Below are positions 17,679 to 27,186 of a DNA stretch of 64,000 nucleotides, piece after piece. Origin of the DNA: Thermotomaculum hydrothermale (GTDB lineage: Bacteria > Acidobacteriota > Holophagae > Thermotomaculales > Thermotomaculaceae). The DNA lies in assembly GCF_016592575.1 (NCBI RefSeq), contig NZ_AP017470.1:927471-991470 (forward strand). The letters are read 5' to 3'. How positions within the stretch are numbered: the stretch's first letter is position 1; each line of letters opens with the position of its first letter. The notes beneath the pieces are model-generated. The model made no database searches. It was not told the origin of the DNA and saw nothing but the letters and a program-made list of their open reading frames with translations. Made by a program: the position numbers and the translations under genes.

Positions 17679-19733
17679 ATGAAAAAGTTTCTTTCTTTGG
17701 GGCTTGTTTTGGTATTACTGGTTATGATTGGCTGTGCAGCTGCCAATCATCTGGAAAGCAATGAATCTCAACCGCTGGAAAAATTCACAACTGCAATTTT
17801 TGACCCAGCGGCAGGGATTATTCCTTTCCCAAATGATTTATTGATTGACCCTGTTACAGGAAAAAATGCTATTCCCAATCCTGATGGCTTAGACTTAATT
17901 GATGCTGTAAACTCATTGTCAGGTTTTTCAACTGTTGCACCAATTTCTTTCTTTTTGGATGGGGCACCTGACACTTCAACATTGAATTCAAACAATATCA
18001 AATTTATCGATGTAACAGCTGAGTCTCCAGATTTTGGAAGCGAAATTCCTTTTTCAGTTTTAGGTTTTGATTCTGCAAGTGGAGCTGTTTCTTTAACACC
18101 AATTTGGCCATTAAAACCGCACCATAAATATGTTGTAGTAGTTACAAAAGGTGTTAAAGATTCAAATGGTAAATCAATTGAACCGGATAAGGTTTTCTAT
18201 CTTTTAGAAAGAGAAAATGCTCTTGTTGATGCAAATGGACACTCAACAACCGCACTTTTAGATGACGCAACAGCCCAGCAACTTGAATATTTAAGACAGG
18301 CAATGAAACCTATATTTGATTTTCTCACTCAAGTTGGAATAACAAGAGATGATATTGCAATTGCTTTTACTTTCACAACTCAAGGTACTTATGATGATTT
18401 TCTTGTTTTGAAATCACAGTTAAACGAAATGCCTGCTCCTGCACCTATTTTTGCAGCAAAATATTTAGGCGATGCAATGGTAGCTGCTTTTTATGGAGCA
18501 GTTGAGGCCCAGACAGGTATTGATTTTCCTCACGATGCGGTTGGTGGAGTTTTAACAGGTGCTTTTATGTCACCTAATTTTATTTCAAACCCTCTTGCAG
18601 GGCACTTTGAAAAAGGTGAAGACGGAAAATTTGTTAAATTTGGCGACAACGCCGTTCCTTTTATATTGGTTGTTCCCAAAGGTACAGGACCTTTTCCTGT
18701 TGTGATTTTCCAGCACGGCTTTACAAGGACAAAGATGGATGCACTTGCAATTGCAAATACCTTTGCTTCAATAGGTGTTGCAACAATTTCTATGGATTTA
18801 GTTCTTCACGGCGATAGGGCTGGAGATTTCATGAACAATGAAACAGGTGAACTTGTACCTGATGGACAGCTTGACCCATCTGGAGCTCTTTTTATGAATT
18901 TGGCATACCTTAGAACTGCAAGGGACAATATAAGGCAGTCTAACCTTGATCAGATGATGCTTGTTAAAATGCTTCAAACAGGAATAGATTATACTGACGA
19001 CAATGTGCCTGACCTTCTTCCTATGGGATTTACCTATGCTGGCCAGTCTTTAGGTGGAATGACTGGTACAAATTTAATGGCATTAGAGCCTAACATAAAA
19101 ACAGCAGTATTAAATGTTCCTGGTGGAAACATTGCAGCACTTCTTACAAATTCACCTGCTTTTGCGCCTGTTATCAATGAAAAGCTTGCTGAAAACGGTA
19201 TTGTTGCTGGGACACCTCAATATAACCAGTTCTGGTTGATGGCTCAAACAGTAATTGATGCTGCTGACCCAATTAACTATGCCCCCTATGTTCTTTCAGG
19301 TGAACTTTCTGGAACAACAAAGTATGTATTAATGCACGAAGCAATAGGCGACCAGGTCGTACCTAATATCTCTGGCGATGCACTTGCAAGGGCTTTTGGC
19401 TCTGCATTCCCGCAGATTGAGCCTGTCGTTAATTCAATTTTTGGCATGACAACATCACCTGCCGGTGTTGCAAGTGGTCTTTATCAATATAATATTAATG
19501 ACCACGGATTCTTACTGGATAATGAACATCCTGAATTCACATATGCAGGACAGATGCAGACTGCAATGTATATTGGGTCATTCCTCCAGTCAGGTACACC
19601 GGTTATAATTGATCCTTTTGCAAGTGGCAAATCAATTTCTATTCCAGAGGCCCTGAAAAATGCAGCAGCAGAAAGTGCAACAACAAACTTTAATCCTGTT
19701 GTAGATGTAAACCATGCAATTTTCGTAAAGTAA
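17679..19733 (+). CDS. Surface lipoprotein lipase/lysophospholipase, VolA-like (Pla-1/cef family)
   Basis: 684 residues from ATG 17679, chosen because GGGAGG sits 5 bases before it; the open frame can also begin at GTG 17667. The signal peptide ends in lipobox MIGC. The N-terminal region (about 35-200) begins with FDPAAGIIPFPNDLL and contains Ig-like strands (VVVTKGVKDSNG), the pattern of the bacterial virulence-factor lipase N-domain. The alpha/beta hydrolase part shows FQHGFTRTKMD and the nucleophile elbow GQSLGG with Ser about 457. In Vibrio, VolA is a surface lysophospholipase that feeds released fatty acid to an adjacent FadL. The next gene here is also a FadL homologue. Confidence 0.82.
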   Translation: MKKFLSLGLVLVLLVMIGCAAANHLESNESQPLEKFTTAIFDPAAGIIPFPNDLLIDPVTGKNAIPNPDGLDLIDAVNSLSGFSTVAPISFFLDGAPDTSTLNSNNIKFIDVTAESPDFGSEIPFSVLGFDSASGAVSLTPIWPLKPHHKYVVVVTKGVKDSNGKSIEPDKVFYLLERENALVDANGHSTTALLDDATAQQLEYLRQAMKPIFDFLTQVGITRDDIAIAFTFTTQGTYDDFLVLKSQLNEMPAPAPIFAAKYLGDAMVAAFYGAVEAQTGIDFPHDAVGGVLTGAFMSPNFISNPLAGHFEKGEDGKFVKFGDNAVPFILVVPKGTGPFPVVIFQHGFTRTKMDALAIANTFASIGVATISMDLVLHGDRAGDFMNNETGELVPDGQLDPSGALFMNLAYLRTARDNIRQSNLDQMMLVKMLQTGIDYTDDNVPDLLPMGFTYAGQSLGGMTGTNLMALEPNIKTAVLNVPGGNIAALLTNSPAFAPVINEKLAENGIVAGTPQYNQFWLMAQTVIDAADPINYAPYVLSGELSGTTKYVLMHEAIGDQVVPNISGDALARAFGSAFPQIEPVVNSIFGMTTSPAGVASGLYQYNINDHGFLLDNEHPEFTYAGQMQTAMYIGSFLQSGTPVIIDPFASGKSISIPEALKNAAAESATTNFNPVVDVNHAIFVK

Positions 19734-19747
19734 AGTGAGGTGAAGGT

Positions 19748-20950
19748 ATGAGAAAATTTGTATCTATAATTTTGGCTTTGACATTATCTGCTTTCGCATT
19801 TTCAGCGGGGTTTCAGTTAAATGAACACAGTTCAACCTATGCCGCTATGGGAAATGCCGTAGTTGCAAATGCAAGAAATGCGTCAGCAATATTCTATAAT
19901 CCAGCAGGGTTAACCTATCTTCCCGGCTTAAATGTAAGTTTCAATGTGAGTTTAGTTTATCCAGAGAGCCACTGGGAATCTTTGGATGGTAGTTTAAGAA
20001 CAGACCAGAAAAAACACCTTAATGTTTTACCTGCCGTTTATGTTACAAAACAGTTAAATGACAGAGTAACCGTTGGTATAGGTGAATTTTCCCAGTATGG
20101 ATTGCAGACAGATTGGCCTGCTGGATGGCCTGGCACTGAACTGGCAGATAGGACATATATCAGGACTTTCTATATTTCTCCAACTGTAGCATTCAAATTA
20201 ACAGACAATTTTTCAATAGGAATTCAGGCAAATTATGTGCTTTCAGATGTTCTTATTACAAACCAGATTAATTTTATTGACCAGTTTGCTGATGTTGAAT
20301 TATCAGGTGATGGTGATGGCTGGGGTGGAAGCTTTGGTTTTGAATGGGATGTTACTGATAAGTTTCATATAGGCGGAGTATTTAGAAGTGAAGTTACCAT
20401 CCATTATGATGGTGACGCTGACTTTGATAATGTGCCAACTCCATTTTTGCCAATTCTCTATGATGGCAATATAAAAGCAAAGGTAACCCTTCCTCAGACT
20501 TGGGCTATTGGATTTTCCTATCAGTATAGCAAGAACCTTGAAATTGCTGCAGAATGGTTCCATACAGATTGGTCTTCTTACGATAAGTTGGAAGCTGTTA
20601 GAACTAACGGCGAAGTTTTAAAGAGTGTTCCAAAATTGTGGGACAATGTTGATTCTTACAGAATTGGTATAGCTTACAAGTGGAACGATTCTTTTACATT
20701 TAAATTTGGTTATATTTACGATGAAAACCCTGCTCCTGATGAGACGGTAGAACCAACCCTTCCTGATTCAGACAGAAATGATTACTCTGTTGGAATGGAT
20801 TGGCATTTCAGCAAAAACTTAACAATTAGTTCCTACTTTATGTGGGTTCACTTTAACGACAGAAGAGTTGTCGGTAACCAGTCTGGATTTGACGGTGTTT
20901 ATCAGACTGAAGCATATCTGTTGGGATTTGGGTTAGATTACAGATTCTAA
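19748..20950 (+). CDS. fadL: FadL/OmpP1/TodX-type outer-membrane long-chain fatty acid channel
   Basis: 400 residues. A signal peptide (about 1-20) is followed by the family hatch sequence GFQLNEHSSTYAAMGNAVVANARNA in parts, with the conserved IFYNPAGLTYLPG motif. The rest is alternating amphipathic strands ending in LLGFGLDYRF with a terminal aromatic residue, as in outer-membrane barrels. FadL channels take up long-chain fatty acids and other hydrophobic molecules. It starts 14 bases after the VolA-like lipase with GTGAGGTGAAGG and is followed by a strong terminator, so the two form a bicistronic unit. Confidence 0.92.
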   Translation: MRKFVSIILALTLSAFAFSAGFQLNEHSSTYAAMGNAVVANARNASAIFYNPAGLTYLPGLNVSFNVSLVYPESHWESLDGSLRTDQKKHLNVLPAVYVTKQLNDRVTVGIGEFSQYGLQTDWPAGWPGTELADRTYIRTFYISPTVAFKLTDNFSIGIQANYVLSDVLITNQINFIDQFADVELSGDGDGWGGSFGFEWDVTDKFHIGGVFRSEVTIHYDGDADFDNVPTPFLPILYDGNIKAKVTLPQTWAIGFSYQYSKNLEIAAEWFHTDWSSYDKLEAVRTNGEVLKSVPKLWDNVDSYRIGIAYKWNDSFTFKFGYIYDENPAPDETVEPTLPDSDRNDYSVGMDWHFSKNLTISSYFMWVHFNDRRVVGNQSGFDGVYQTEAYLLGFGLDYRF

Positions 20951-20960
20951 ATAAAACACA

Positions 20961-20994
20961 AACCCCCGCTTTATTTTGGCGGGGGTTATTTTTC
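20961..20994 (+). terminator. Rho-independent terminator after the FadL gene
   Basis: A perfect 9-base-pair stem AACCCCCGC / GCGGGGGTT (20961-20969 with 20979-20987), a 9-base loop, then ATTTTTTTC-like T-rich tail. It closes the lipase-channel transcript. Confidence 0.9.
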
Positions 20995-21012
20995 ATAAGG
21001 AAGGTCGCGAAT

Positions 21013-22338
21013 ATGAGTATGAAGAAAATTTTGATTGTAGATGATCATAAAGATGTTTTAGAAGCTTTAAATTTATTGCTTTCCGATAAATATGAACTAT
21101 CCCTTGCATTAAGCGGAGAAACTGCTGTTGAACTTATAAAGAAAAAAGAGTTTGATTTAGCAATTGTAGATTTAAAAATGGAAGGAATGAATGGACTTGA
21201 AGTCCTTGATAAAATAAAAGAAATATCTCCTTCAACTAAAGTGATTATTTTGACTGCGCATGGAACTATTGAGCTGGCTGTAACTGCATTAAAAAAGGGC
21301 GCTTCAGACTTCATAGAAAAACCTTTTCAGGTTGATAAATTACTGGTTAACATTGAAAACATTTTAAAAATGAAAGACTTAGAAGAAAAAGAAAAAATTC
21401 AAAAGTATAAATTAAACCTTGAAAAAAAAGAATTAAAATTCATAACAGAAAACAAAGAACTAAAAAAACTTTTAAAACAAATAAATACTGTAGCATCCAA
21501 GGCTCCCAATATTCTTATTAAGGGAGAAGGAGGCACTGGTAAAGAGCTACTTGCAAAAATTGCGCATATTGAAAGTGACAGGTCAGAGTACCCCTTTGTA
21601 AAAGTAAATTCTGTTTTGCTTGAACCAGATAAATTTGAATCTACCTTATTTGGGGACAAAAGAAATCCAGGATTGCTGGACTACGCAAATAAAGGAACTG
21701 TTTTTTTCAAGCATATTAACAGGCTTCCTTATGACTCTCAATTAAAACTTCTTGATTTTCTTAAAAATGATTTGACCTATTTTCAAAAAAATGGAGTGGT
21801 AAAAAAATACGACTTAAAAATAATAGTTAGTACTACAGAGAATTTTAATGAACTTGTTGAAAACGGCAAATTTGCAGAGGAACTTTTTTATTTACTTAAT
21901 ATTCTTGAGTTTGAGATACCCCCATTGCGTTCCAGAAGAGAAGATATAATGCCTATTGCAAATTACTTTCTTGACAAATACAGCAAAGAGGTGAACAAAA
22001 CCTTCAAAGGATTTACCATTGAGGTGGAAAGAATATTTATGAAATATGATTGGCCTGGGAATGTAAGGGAGCTTGAAAATGTGGTAGAAAGGCTTGTTTT
22101 AATGACGAATAGGGTTAATGTAGGCTCAAAATTCCTGCCTCCAGGCATGAAATATAATAAGCGTTCCCCTGAAGTTGTGTTAAAATTATATACAGAGAAG
22201 ATGGAAGAGGCGGAAGAGGCTTTGATAAGGTACACCCTTGACAAGTATAATGGGAATATTATGAAAGCAGCTAATGCAATGGGAATTACCAGAGCAACCC
22301 TTTACAATAAATTAAAGAGATATAAACTTGAAAAATAG
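21013..22338 (+). CDS. NtrC-like response regulator with a degenerate sigma-54 AAA+ domain
   Basis: 441 residues. The receiver domain (about 1-120) is intact: acidic pair near 10-11, phosphoacceptor Asp53 in AIVDLKMEGMNG, LTAHG, and Lys in EKPF. The AAA+ domain (about 145-375) keeps Walker A GEGGTGKE and the WPGNVREL sensor-2 region. The GAFTGA loop is missing (LFGDKRNPGLLDY goes straight on), Walker B reads GTVFFKHIN instead of GTLFLDEIG, and the arginine-finger segment is FAEELFYLLN instead of FREDLYYRLN. A Fis-type helix-turn-helix ends the protein (NIMKAANAMGITRATLYNKLKRY). It probably binds DNA under phosphorylation control without activating sigma-54 polymerase. It precedes dnaB by 18 bases. 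Confidence 0.9.
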   Translation: MSMKKILIVDDHKDVLEALNLLLSDKYELSLALSGETAVELIKKKEFDLAIVDLKMEGMNGLEVLDKIKEISPSTKVIILTAHGTIELAVTALKKGASDFIEKPFQVDKLLVNIENILKMKDLEEKEKIQKYKLNLEKKELKFITENKELKKLLKQINTVASKAPNILIKGEGGTGKELLAKIAHIESDRSEYPFVKVNSVLLEPDKFESTLFGDKRNPGLLDYANKGTVFFKHINRLPYDSQLKLLDFLKNDLTYFQKNGVVKKYDLKIIVSTTENFNELVENGKFAEELFYLLNILEFEIPPLRSRREDIMPIANYFLDKYSKEVNKTFKGFTIEVERIFMKYDWPGNVRELENVVERLVLMTNRVNVGSKFLPPGMKYNKRSPEVVLKLYTEKMEEAEEALIRYTLDKYNGNIMKAANAMGITRATLYNKLKRYKLEK

Positions 22339-22356
22339 TTGATTTAAGGACAATTA

Positions 22357-23718
22357 ATGGAAAACATAAGGCTTCCTTATAACGAAGAAGCGGAAAGAGG
22401 TGTTTTAGGCGCCCTTTTCTTAGACCCTGAAAATATATTTAAAATAAGCCATATTATTGAAGTTGAAGATTTTTATTTAACTCCTCACAGGATAATTTTC
22501 TCAATCATTTTAGAGATTTTTGAAGAAGGGAAGCATTTTGATTTAATCACAGTAAAAAACAGGCTTCAGGAAAAAGGTTTACTTGAAAATGCAGGCGGTG
22601 ATATTTATATCTCTTCTCTGGTAGATAATGTTCCGATGTTAAAAAACATTGAAGAGTATGCTGAGATTATTGTTGACAAGGCTAAGGTAAGAAAATTGAT
22701 GTCAGTAGCTGAAAAAATTCTAACAGAAGGGAGTAATGACACCCCATCTAAACACCTGATAAGCCTCGTAGAAAAAGACCTTTTTGAGGTTGCAATTGGA
22801 AGAAATAAAGATGTTTTAAAACTTTTAAAGGATGGAATTGTTGATGTTATATCGTCTATTGAAGAGAGAAGAGACTTTTATTTAAGAAACAAATCCACCC
22901 AGGGGATTGTTTCCCCTTTTTCTGATTTAAATAGATTTATTCCTGCTTTTCAGCCAGGGGAACTTGTTATTGTTGCAGCCAGGCCATCAATAGGAAAAAC
23001 AAGTTTCGCATTGTCTATGGCTTTGGATATCGCTAAAAAAGGTCATGTAGTAAGTATTTTTTCTCTTGAAATGCCTTTTGATCAAATTGCTTTGAGACTT
23101 CTTTGTATGGAAGGGGAAGTTAATGTAAAGGCGGCAAGAGAAGGCTCTCTAAGTGAAGCAGAGTACAACAAGCTTGTTCAGGCTGCAAATGCACTGGAAA
23201 ATTTAAAAATTTATGTTGATGATAGTGCATCTTTGACAGTTGCTGATTTAAGGGCAAAACTACAAAAATTAAAAATGGACAATGACGGTAAACTTGACCT
23301 TGTCCTTGTTGACTATCTACAATTAATGCATGAAAAAACTGATAAAAGGGAAATGGGAAATAGGGCACTGGAAGTGTCTCAAATTTCAAGAGGGTTAAAG
23401 ATTCTTGCAAAAGACCTGCATGTTCCTTTTATTGTATTATCACAGTTAAACAGGGCAATTGAGCAGAGAAAGGATGCCCAGCCAATGCTTTCTGATTTAA
23501 GGGAATCAGGTTCAATAGAACAGGATGCTGATATTGTTATGTTTTTACATAGAAAAGACACTAAAAAAGTCGGTGTAAGTGAAGATGACAGCAAAATACC
23601 ATTTAAAGACATAGATTTAATTGTAGCTAAAAACAGAAATGGCCCTATTGCAAGGGTGAAATTGTTATTTCATAAAAGCTGTACTAAATTTGTATCAATG
23701 CAACCTCATATGGTGTAA
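22357..23718 (+). CDS. dnaB: Replicative DNA helicase DnaB
   Basis: 453 residues. The N-terminal helical domain (PYNEEAERGVLGALFLDPE onward) is followed by a linker and the RecA-type ATPase. That has Walker A VAARPSIGKTSFALSMA, SLEMP, and Walker B LVLVDYLQLM. LSQLNRAIEQRKDAQPMLSDLRESGSIEQDADIVMFLHR includes the sensor and arginine finger regions, and the tail includes VAKNRNGP. It unwinds DNA at replication forks. No intein is present. It is followed after only 3 bases by the gspF gene, so the replication helicase and pilus/secretion genes share a transcript. Confidence 0.97.
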   Translation: MENIRLPYNEEAERGVLGALFLDPENIFKISHIIEVEDFYLTPHRIIFSIILEIFEEGKHFDLITVKNRLQEKGLLENAGGDIYISSLVDNVPMLKNIEEYAEIIVDKAKVRKLMSVAEKILTEGSNDTPSKHLISLVEKDLFEVAIGRNKDVLKLLKDGIVDVISSIEERRDFYLRNKSTQGIVSPFSDLNRFIPAFQPGELVIVAARPSIGKTSFALSMALDIAKKGHVVSIFSLEMPFDQIALRLLCMEGEVNVKAAREGSLSEAEYNKLVQAANALENLKIYVDDSASLTVADLRAKLQKLKMDNDGKLDLVLVDYLQLMHEKTDKREMGNRALEVSQISRGLKILAKDLHVPFIVLSQLNRAIEQRKDAQPMLSDLRESGSIEQDADIVMFLHRKDTKKVGVSEDDSKIPFKDIDLIVAKNRNGPIARVKLLFHKSCTKFVSMQPHMV

Positions 23719-23721
23719 ATT

Positions 23722-24915
23722 ATGGCGCGTTTTATATGCAGGGTAGGAACAGCCTCGGGAGAGGTAATAAATAGGGAAATTACAGCAAATTCTGAAAGTG
23801 AAGCTGTATCAAAATTAAAGTCATCAGGCTATCATGTATTTGAAGTTAAAAAGAAATTCAGCTTATTTAAAGGGGCAAAAAAAATCCCTGAAAAACATTT
23901 TCTTATATTCAATCAGGAGTTTTTGGCTTTGATTAAGGCCGGAATTCCTATTTTTAATGGGTTGTCTATTTTAATAAAAAGGGTTGAGAATAAAAAATTA
24001 AAATCTATTTTAGGTGAAATTTTAGAGTCTATAAAAGAGGGAAAATCCCTTGCAGAGGCTTTTAAGGATTATTCAGATTACTTTCCTCCTATTTACCCCG
24101 GCATTCTCTTTGCAGGTGAAAAGAGTGGGGATTTAGCCGGTGTTTTGGCCAATTATTTAAATTATCAAAAGATAATGTTTTCTACAAAAAAGAAGGTTAA
24201 ATCAGCTTTTGTGTACCCGGCATTTCTTGTATTGGTAGCTGCTTTAGCAATAGGAATTATTGTTTATGTTGTTCTCCCAAGGTTTTCTGATTTTTATCAA
24301 GGGTTTGGGGCACAATTACCATTAATAACCAGAATGGTTGTTGCCACATCAAAGTGGATAGCCAGAAATGCAGTTTTTGAACTGATTACTGTTCTGTTGG
24401 GCATAGGTTTTTTAAAACATTTTATGTCCACAGATAAAGGTAGAGTATTTTATGAAAAAGCAATGTTAAAGATACCTTTAATTAAAAATATATGGGAAAA
24501 GTATGTGACTACTCAGTTTTCAAGAACCCTTGCTATTTTGCTCGAAGGAGGCACTCCTGCTGTTCAGGCACTTGAAACCCTTGCATACTCCAATCCGAGC
24601 GTTATTCTTTCAAAAAAATTGAATAAAAGTATAAAAATGGTAAAAGATGGAAAACCTCTTTCAGAAGCTTTAAATAGTACTGAATTTTTTGACCCAATTA
24701 ATCTTGATATGATAAAAATCGGAGAGGAGACAGGTTCTTTAACAACAATGCTCAAAAATTCTGCAGAGTTTGAAGAGGAAGAGCTCAGCACTTTACTTGC
24801 GAACATTACTTCACTGGTTGCTCCCTTTGTTTTGCTTTTAATGGGGGCAATTATTGCATTTATTTTAATTTCTATGTATCTTCCATTGTTTGAAGTATCT
24901 GATATAATTTCATAA
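23722..24915 (+). CDS. gspF: Type II secretion/type IV pilus inner-membrane platform protein (GspF/PilC)
   Basis: 397 residues. A short N-terminal strand domain (about 1-45) precedes two copies of the T2SF repeat, each with cytoplasmic helices and membrane segments. Examples are FNQEFLALIKAGIPIFNGLSIL with YPGILFAGEKSGDLAGVL in the first, and FSRTLAILLEGGTPAVQALETL with MIKIGEETGSLTTML in the second. Membrane helices lie near 168-190, 220-240 and 365-390. The protein is the platform around which pseudopilins are assembled with the ATPase GspE encoded next. Confidence 0.95.
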   Translation: MARFICRVGTASGEVINREITANSESEAVSKLKSSGYHVFEVKKKFSLFKGAKKIPEKHFLIFNQEFLALIKAGIPIFNGLSILIKRVENKKLKSILGEILESIKEGKSLAEAFKDYSDYFPPIYPGILFAGEKSGDLAGVLANYLNYQKIMFSTKKKVKSAFVYPAFLVLVAALAIGIIVYVVLPRFSDFYQGFGAQLPLITRMVVATSKWIARNAVFELITVLLGIGFLKHFMSTDKGRVFYEKAMLKIPLIKNIWEKYVTTQFSRTLAILLEGGTPAVQALETLAYSNPSVILSKKLNKSIKMVKDGKPLSEALNSTEFFDPINLDMIKIGEETGSLTTMLKNSAEFEEEELSTLLANITSLVAPFVLLLMGAIIAFILISMYLPLFEVSDIIS

Positions 24916-24930
24916 GGTTTGGAGTAGAGG

Positions 24931-26451
24931 ATGTTGAATATTGAAAAACTTGATTTTAATTTAATAAAAAAAATTCCAGTAGAATTAATGTTTTCATACA
25001 GCTTTGTTCCTTTGAAAGAAGAAAAAGGTGTTTTAAAGATAGCAGTGCCTGATAGTTTTGACATTACAAAAATTGATGAGCTTGAAACAAAATTGGGAAA
25101 GCGAATTGTCCTTCAATACGAAGATGAAAGTGAAATTAAAGAAATTTTGAAAAAAAGCGAATCATCCCAGAGAGCATTAGAAGAAGCATCTTCTGAATTA
25201 AAGCTGCAAATTGTTAAGGAAACTGAAGACGGGGAAGACATTTTATCAATTGATGCAGTTGCAAAAGAAACAAGTCCTATTGTTAAGTTGATAGATACTG
25301 TTATATTTAACGCATTGCAAAAGAGGGTGAGTGATATTCACATTGAAACAAGAGATGATTCTGTTGTAATAAAGTACAGGGTTGATGGTGTACTTTATCA
25401 GGCAATGGACAAAATTGATAAGAAATACCACAATGAAATTATTTCAAGAATTAAGGTTATGGCTGAGCTTGACATTGCGGAAAAAAGAATACCTCAGGAC
25501 GGAAGGTTTAAAGTAAGGTTAAAGGGCAAAAATGTTGATTTTCGTGTTTCTATTATGCCTACAATACATGGCGAGGATGCTGTAATTAGAATCCTTGACA
25601 AAGAATCAACTGACAAAGATTTTAAAAGCCTGAATCTTGATGTTTTGGGCTTTCCTGAGAGAGATAAAAGAAAATTAAGAAAGTTTATTAAAGAACCATA
25701 TGGAATGATACTTGTTACAGGGCCAACGGGAAGCGGTAAAACAACCACACTTTATGCGTGTATTTCTGAGATTAAGACAGAGGAAGACAAAATTATAACA
25801 ATTGAAGATCCTGTCGAATATCAGCTTGACGGCGTAACTCAAATTCCTGTAAACGAAAAAAAAGGCTTAACCTTTGCAAAGGGATTAAGGTCAATTCTAA
25901 GACACGACCCTGACAAAATAATGGTAGGGGAGATAAGAGACTCAGAAACTGCCACAATAGCCATACAATCCGCTTTAACAGGGCATCTGGTTTTTACAAC
26001 GGTTCATGCTAACAATGTTGTTGATGTTATTGGTAGATTTGTCCATATGGGCATTGATATTTATTCCTTTGTTTCATCATTAAACTGTATTTTAGCCCAG
26101 AGGCTTGTAAGAAAGATATGCCCTCATTGTAAAACAGAGGTAAAAATTGACGAAGAAACATTGATTGAATCTGGATTAGACCCTTCTATTTACGGGAAAT
26201 ATTCATTTTATGAAGGCAAAGGCTGTTTTGAATGTAACGGTACAGGCTATATGGGAAGGACAGTTATCTCTGAATTGCTTGACCTCTCTGATGAAATAAG
26301 GGAACTAATTATAAATAAAAGGCCTGTAAGAGAGATAAAAAATAAAGCAATAGAAGAGGGAATGGTTACTTTAAGGCAGAGCGGAATTGAAAAGGTTTTA
26401 AAAGGCATTACTTCTTTAAAAGAAATTAATAAGGTAACATTTATTGAGTAG
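24931..26451 (+). CDS. gspE: Assembly ATPase GspE/PilB
   Basis: 506 residues. The N-terminal GspE-N domain (about 1-90) is followed by the secretion ATPase core. It contains SDIHIETRDDSVVIKYRVDG, Walker A GPTGSGKTTTLYACI, the Asp box IEDPVEYQLDGVTQIPVN, Walker B LRHDPDKIMVGEIRD, and the His box LTGHLVFTTVHAN. Four cysteines (CPHC and CFECNGTGY) form the usual zinc finger of this subfamily. It hydrolyses ATP to drive pseudopilin assembly. It lies between the platform gene and pilM. No PilT-type retraction ATPase is in the window. Confidence 0.96.
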   Translation: MLNIEKLDFNLIKKIPVELMFSYSFVPLKEEKGVLKIAVPDSFDITKIDELETKLGKRIVLQYEDESEIKEILKKSESSQRALEEASSELKLQIVKETEDGEDILSIDAVAKETSPIVKLIDTVIFNALQKRVSDIHIETRDDSVVIKYRVDGVLYQAMDKIDKKYHNEIISRIKVMAELDIAEKRIPQDGRFKVRLKGKNVDFRVSIMPTIHGEDAVIRILDKESTDKDFKSLNLDVLGFPERDKRKLRKFIKEPYGMILVTGPTGSGKTTTLYACISEIKTEEDKIITIEDPVEYQLDGVTQIPVNEKKGLTFAKGLRSILRHDPDKIMVGEIRDSETATIAIQSALTGHLVFTTVHANNVVDVIGRFVHMGIDIYSFVSSLNCILAQRLVRKICPHCKTEVKIDEETLIESGLDPSIYGKYSFYEGKGCFECNGTGYMGRTVISELLDLSDEIRELIINKRPVREIKNKAIEEGMVTLRQSGIEKVLKGITSLKEINKVTFIE

Positions 26452-26457
26452 GGGATA

Positions 26458-27186
26458 ATGAAACAAACAAATTATTTTTATCTTGGCCACAAAAATTTTT
26501 ATATTTTAAACAATGAATTACAGATTGTAGCAAATCATTCTAACAACGGATTGTTTAATCCTGACAATATTAAAACTCCGGTTTCATCACAGCAACAACT
26601 TTTAGATGTTTTCAATGAGTTATATTCAAGAAACAACTTTAATACTCTTATTCTAACTGATTTATGTTTTAGCAGTCAGGTTATTAATATTGAAAATTTT
26701 CCGCTTTCTCAATCCAAAAGAGATGAAGTTCTTACCTGGAAATTAGGTTCATTGCTCCCGTATAGTGTTGATTCATACAAGATAAAATACACACTTGTTG
26801 AAAAAGATAGGGTGCTTTTTTATGCCCTTCCCATTACTTTGTATAGCGAAGTGAATAAAATTTGCAATTCAATGAAATTAAAATGCTTTAATATATTACC
26901 TGAGTCATATTTTTTAATAAGTTTTTTGCCAGAACTTAAAGATAATACATTTTTTCTTTTAGATAGAGATGACTATTTTATAGGTATGTTTTTTAAAAAG
27001 GGAGTGTTTTCTTATCTGAAAGTTAGAAAAAAAGCAGAAGGAATTCCCCTTGAAAGTGAAATTGAATTGATGAAAAAGGTAATTTACGAAAAATTTAGCT
27101 CAGAAATTAAAGACTTCTACTTTTGCGGAGAAGGTAATCTTCCAGGGTTTAAACAAATTTTTAAGGGGTTTGGTTTTGAGAATTAA
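26458..27186 (+). CDS. pilM: PilM/GspL-like cytoplasmic assembly protein
   Basis: 242 residues, shorter than typical PilM (about 340). The N-terminus is diverged. Recognisable parts are FPLSQSKRDEVLTWKLGSLLPYSVDSYKIKY, which matches the PilM/GspL region that folds around the PilN tail, and a C-terminal DFYFCGEGNLPGFKQIF, equivalent to the final GG-containing actin-like motif. The call depends mainly on position before pilN-pilO-pilP-secretin. It would recruit the ATPase to the membrane complex. It overlaps pilN by 17 bases. The missing middle suggests a reduced actin-like subdomain. Confidence 0.75.
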   Translation: MKQTNYFYLGHKNFYILNNELQIVANHSNNGLFNPDNIKTPVSSQQQLLDVFNELYSRNNFNTLILTDLCFSSQVINIENFPLSQSKRDEVLTWKLGSLLPYSVDSYKIKYTLVEKDRVLFYALPITLYSEVNKICNSMKLKCFNILPESYFLISFLPELKDNTFFLLDRDDYFIGMFFKKGVFSYLKVRKKAEGIPLESEIELMKKVIYEKFSSEIKDFYFCGEGNLPGFKQIFKGFGFEN

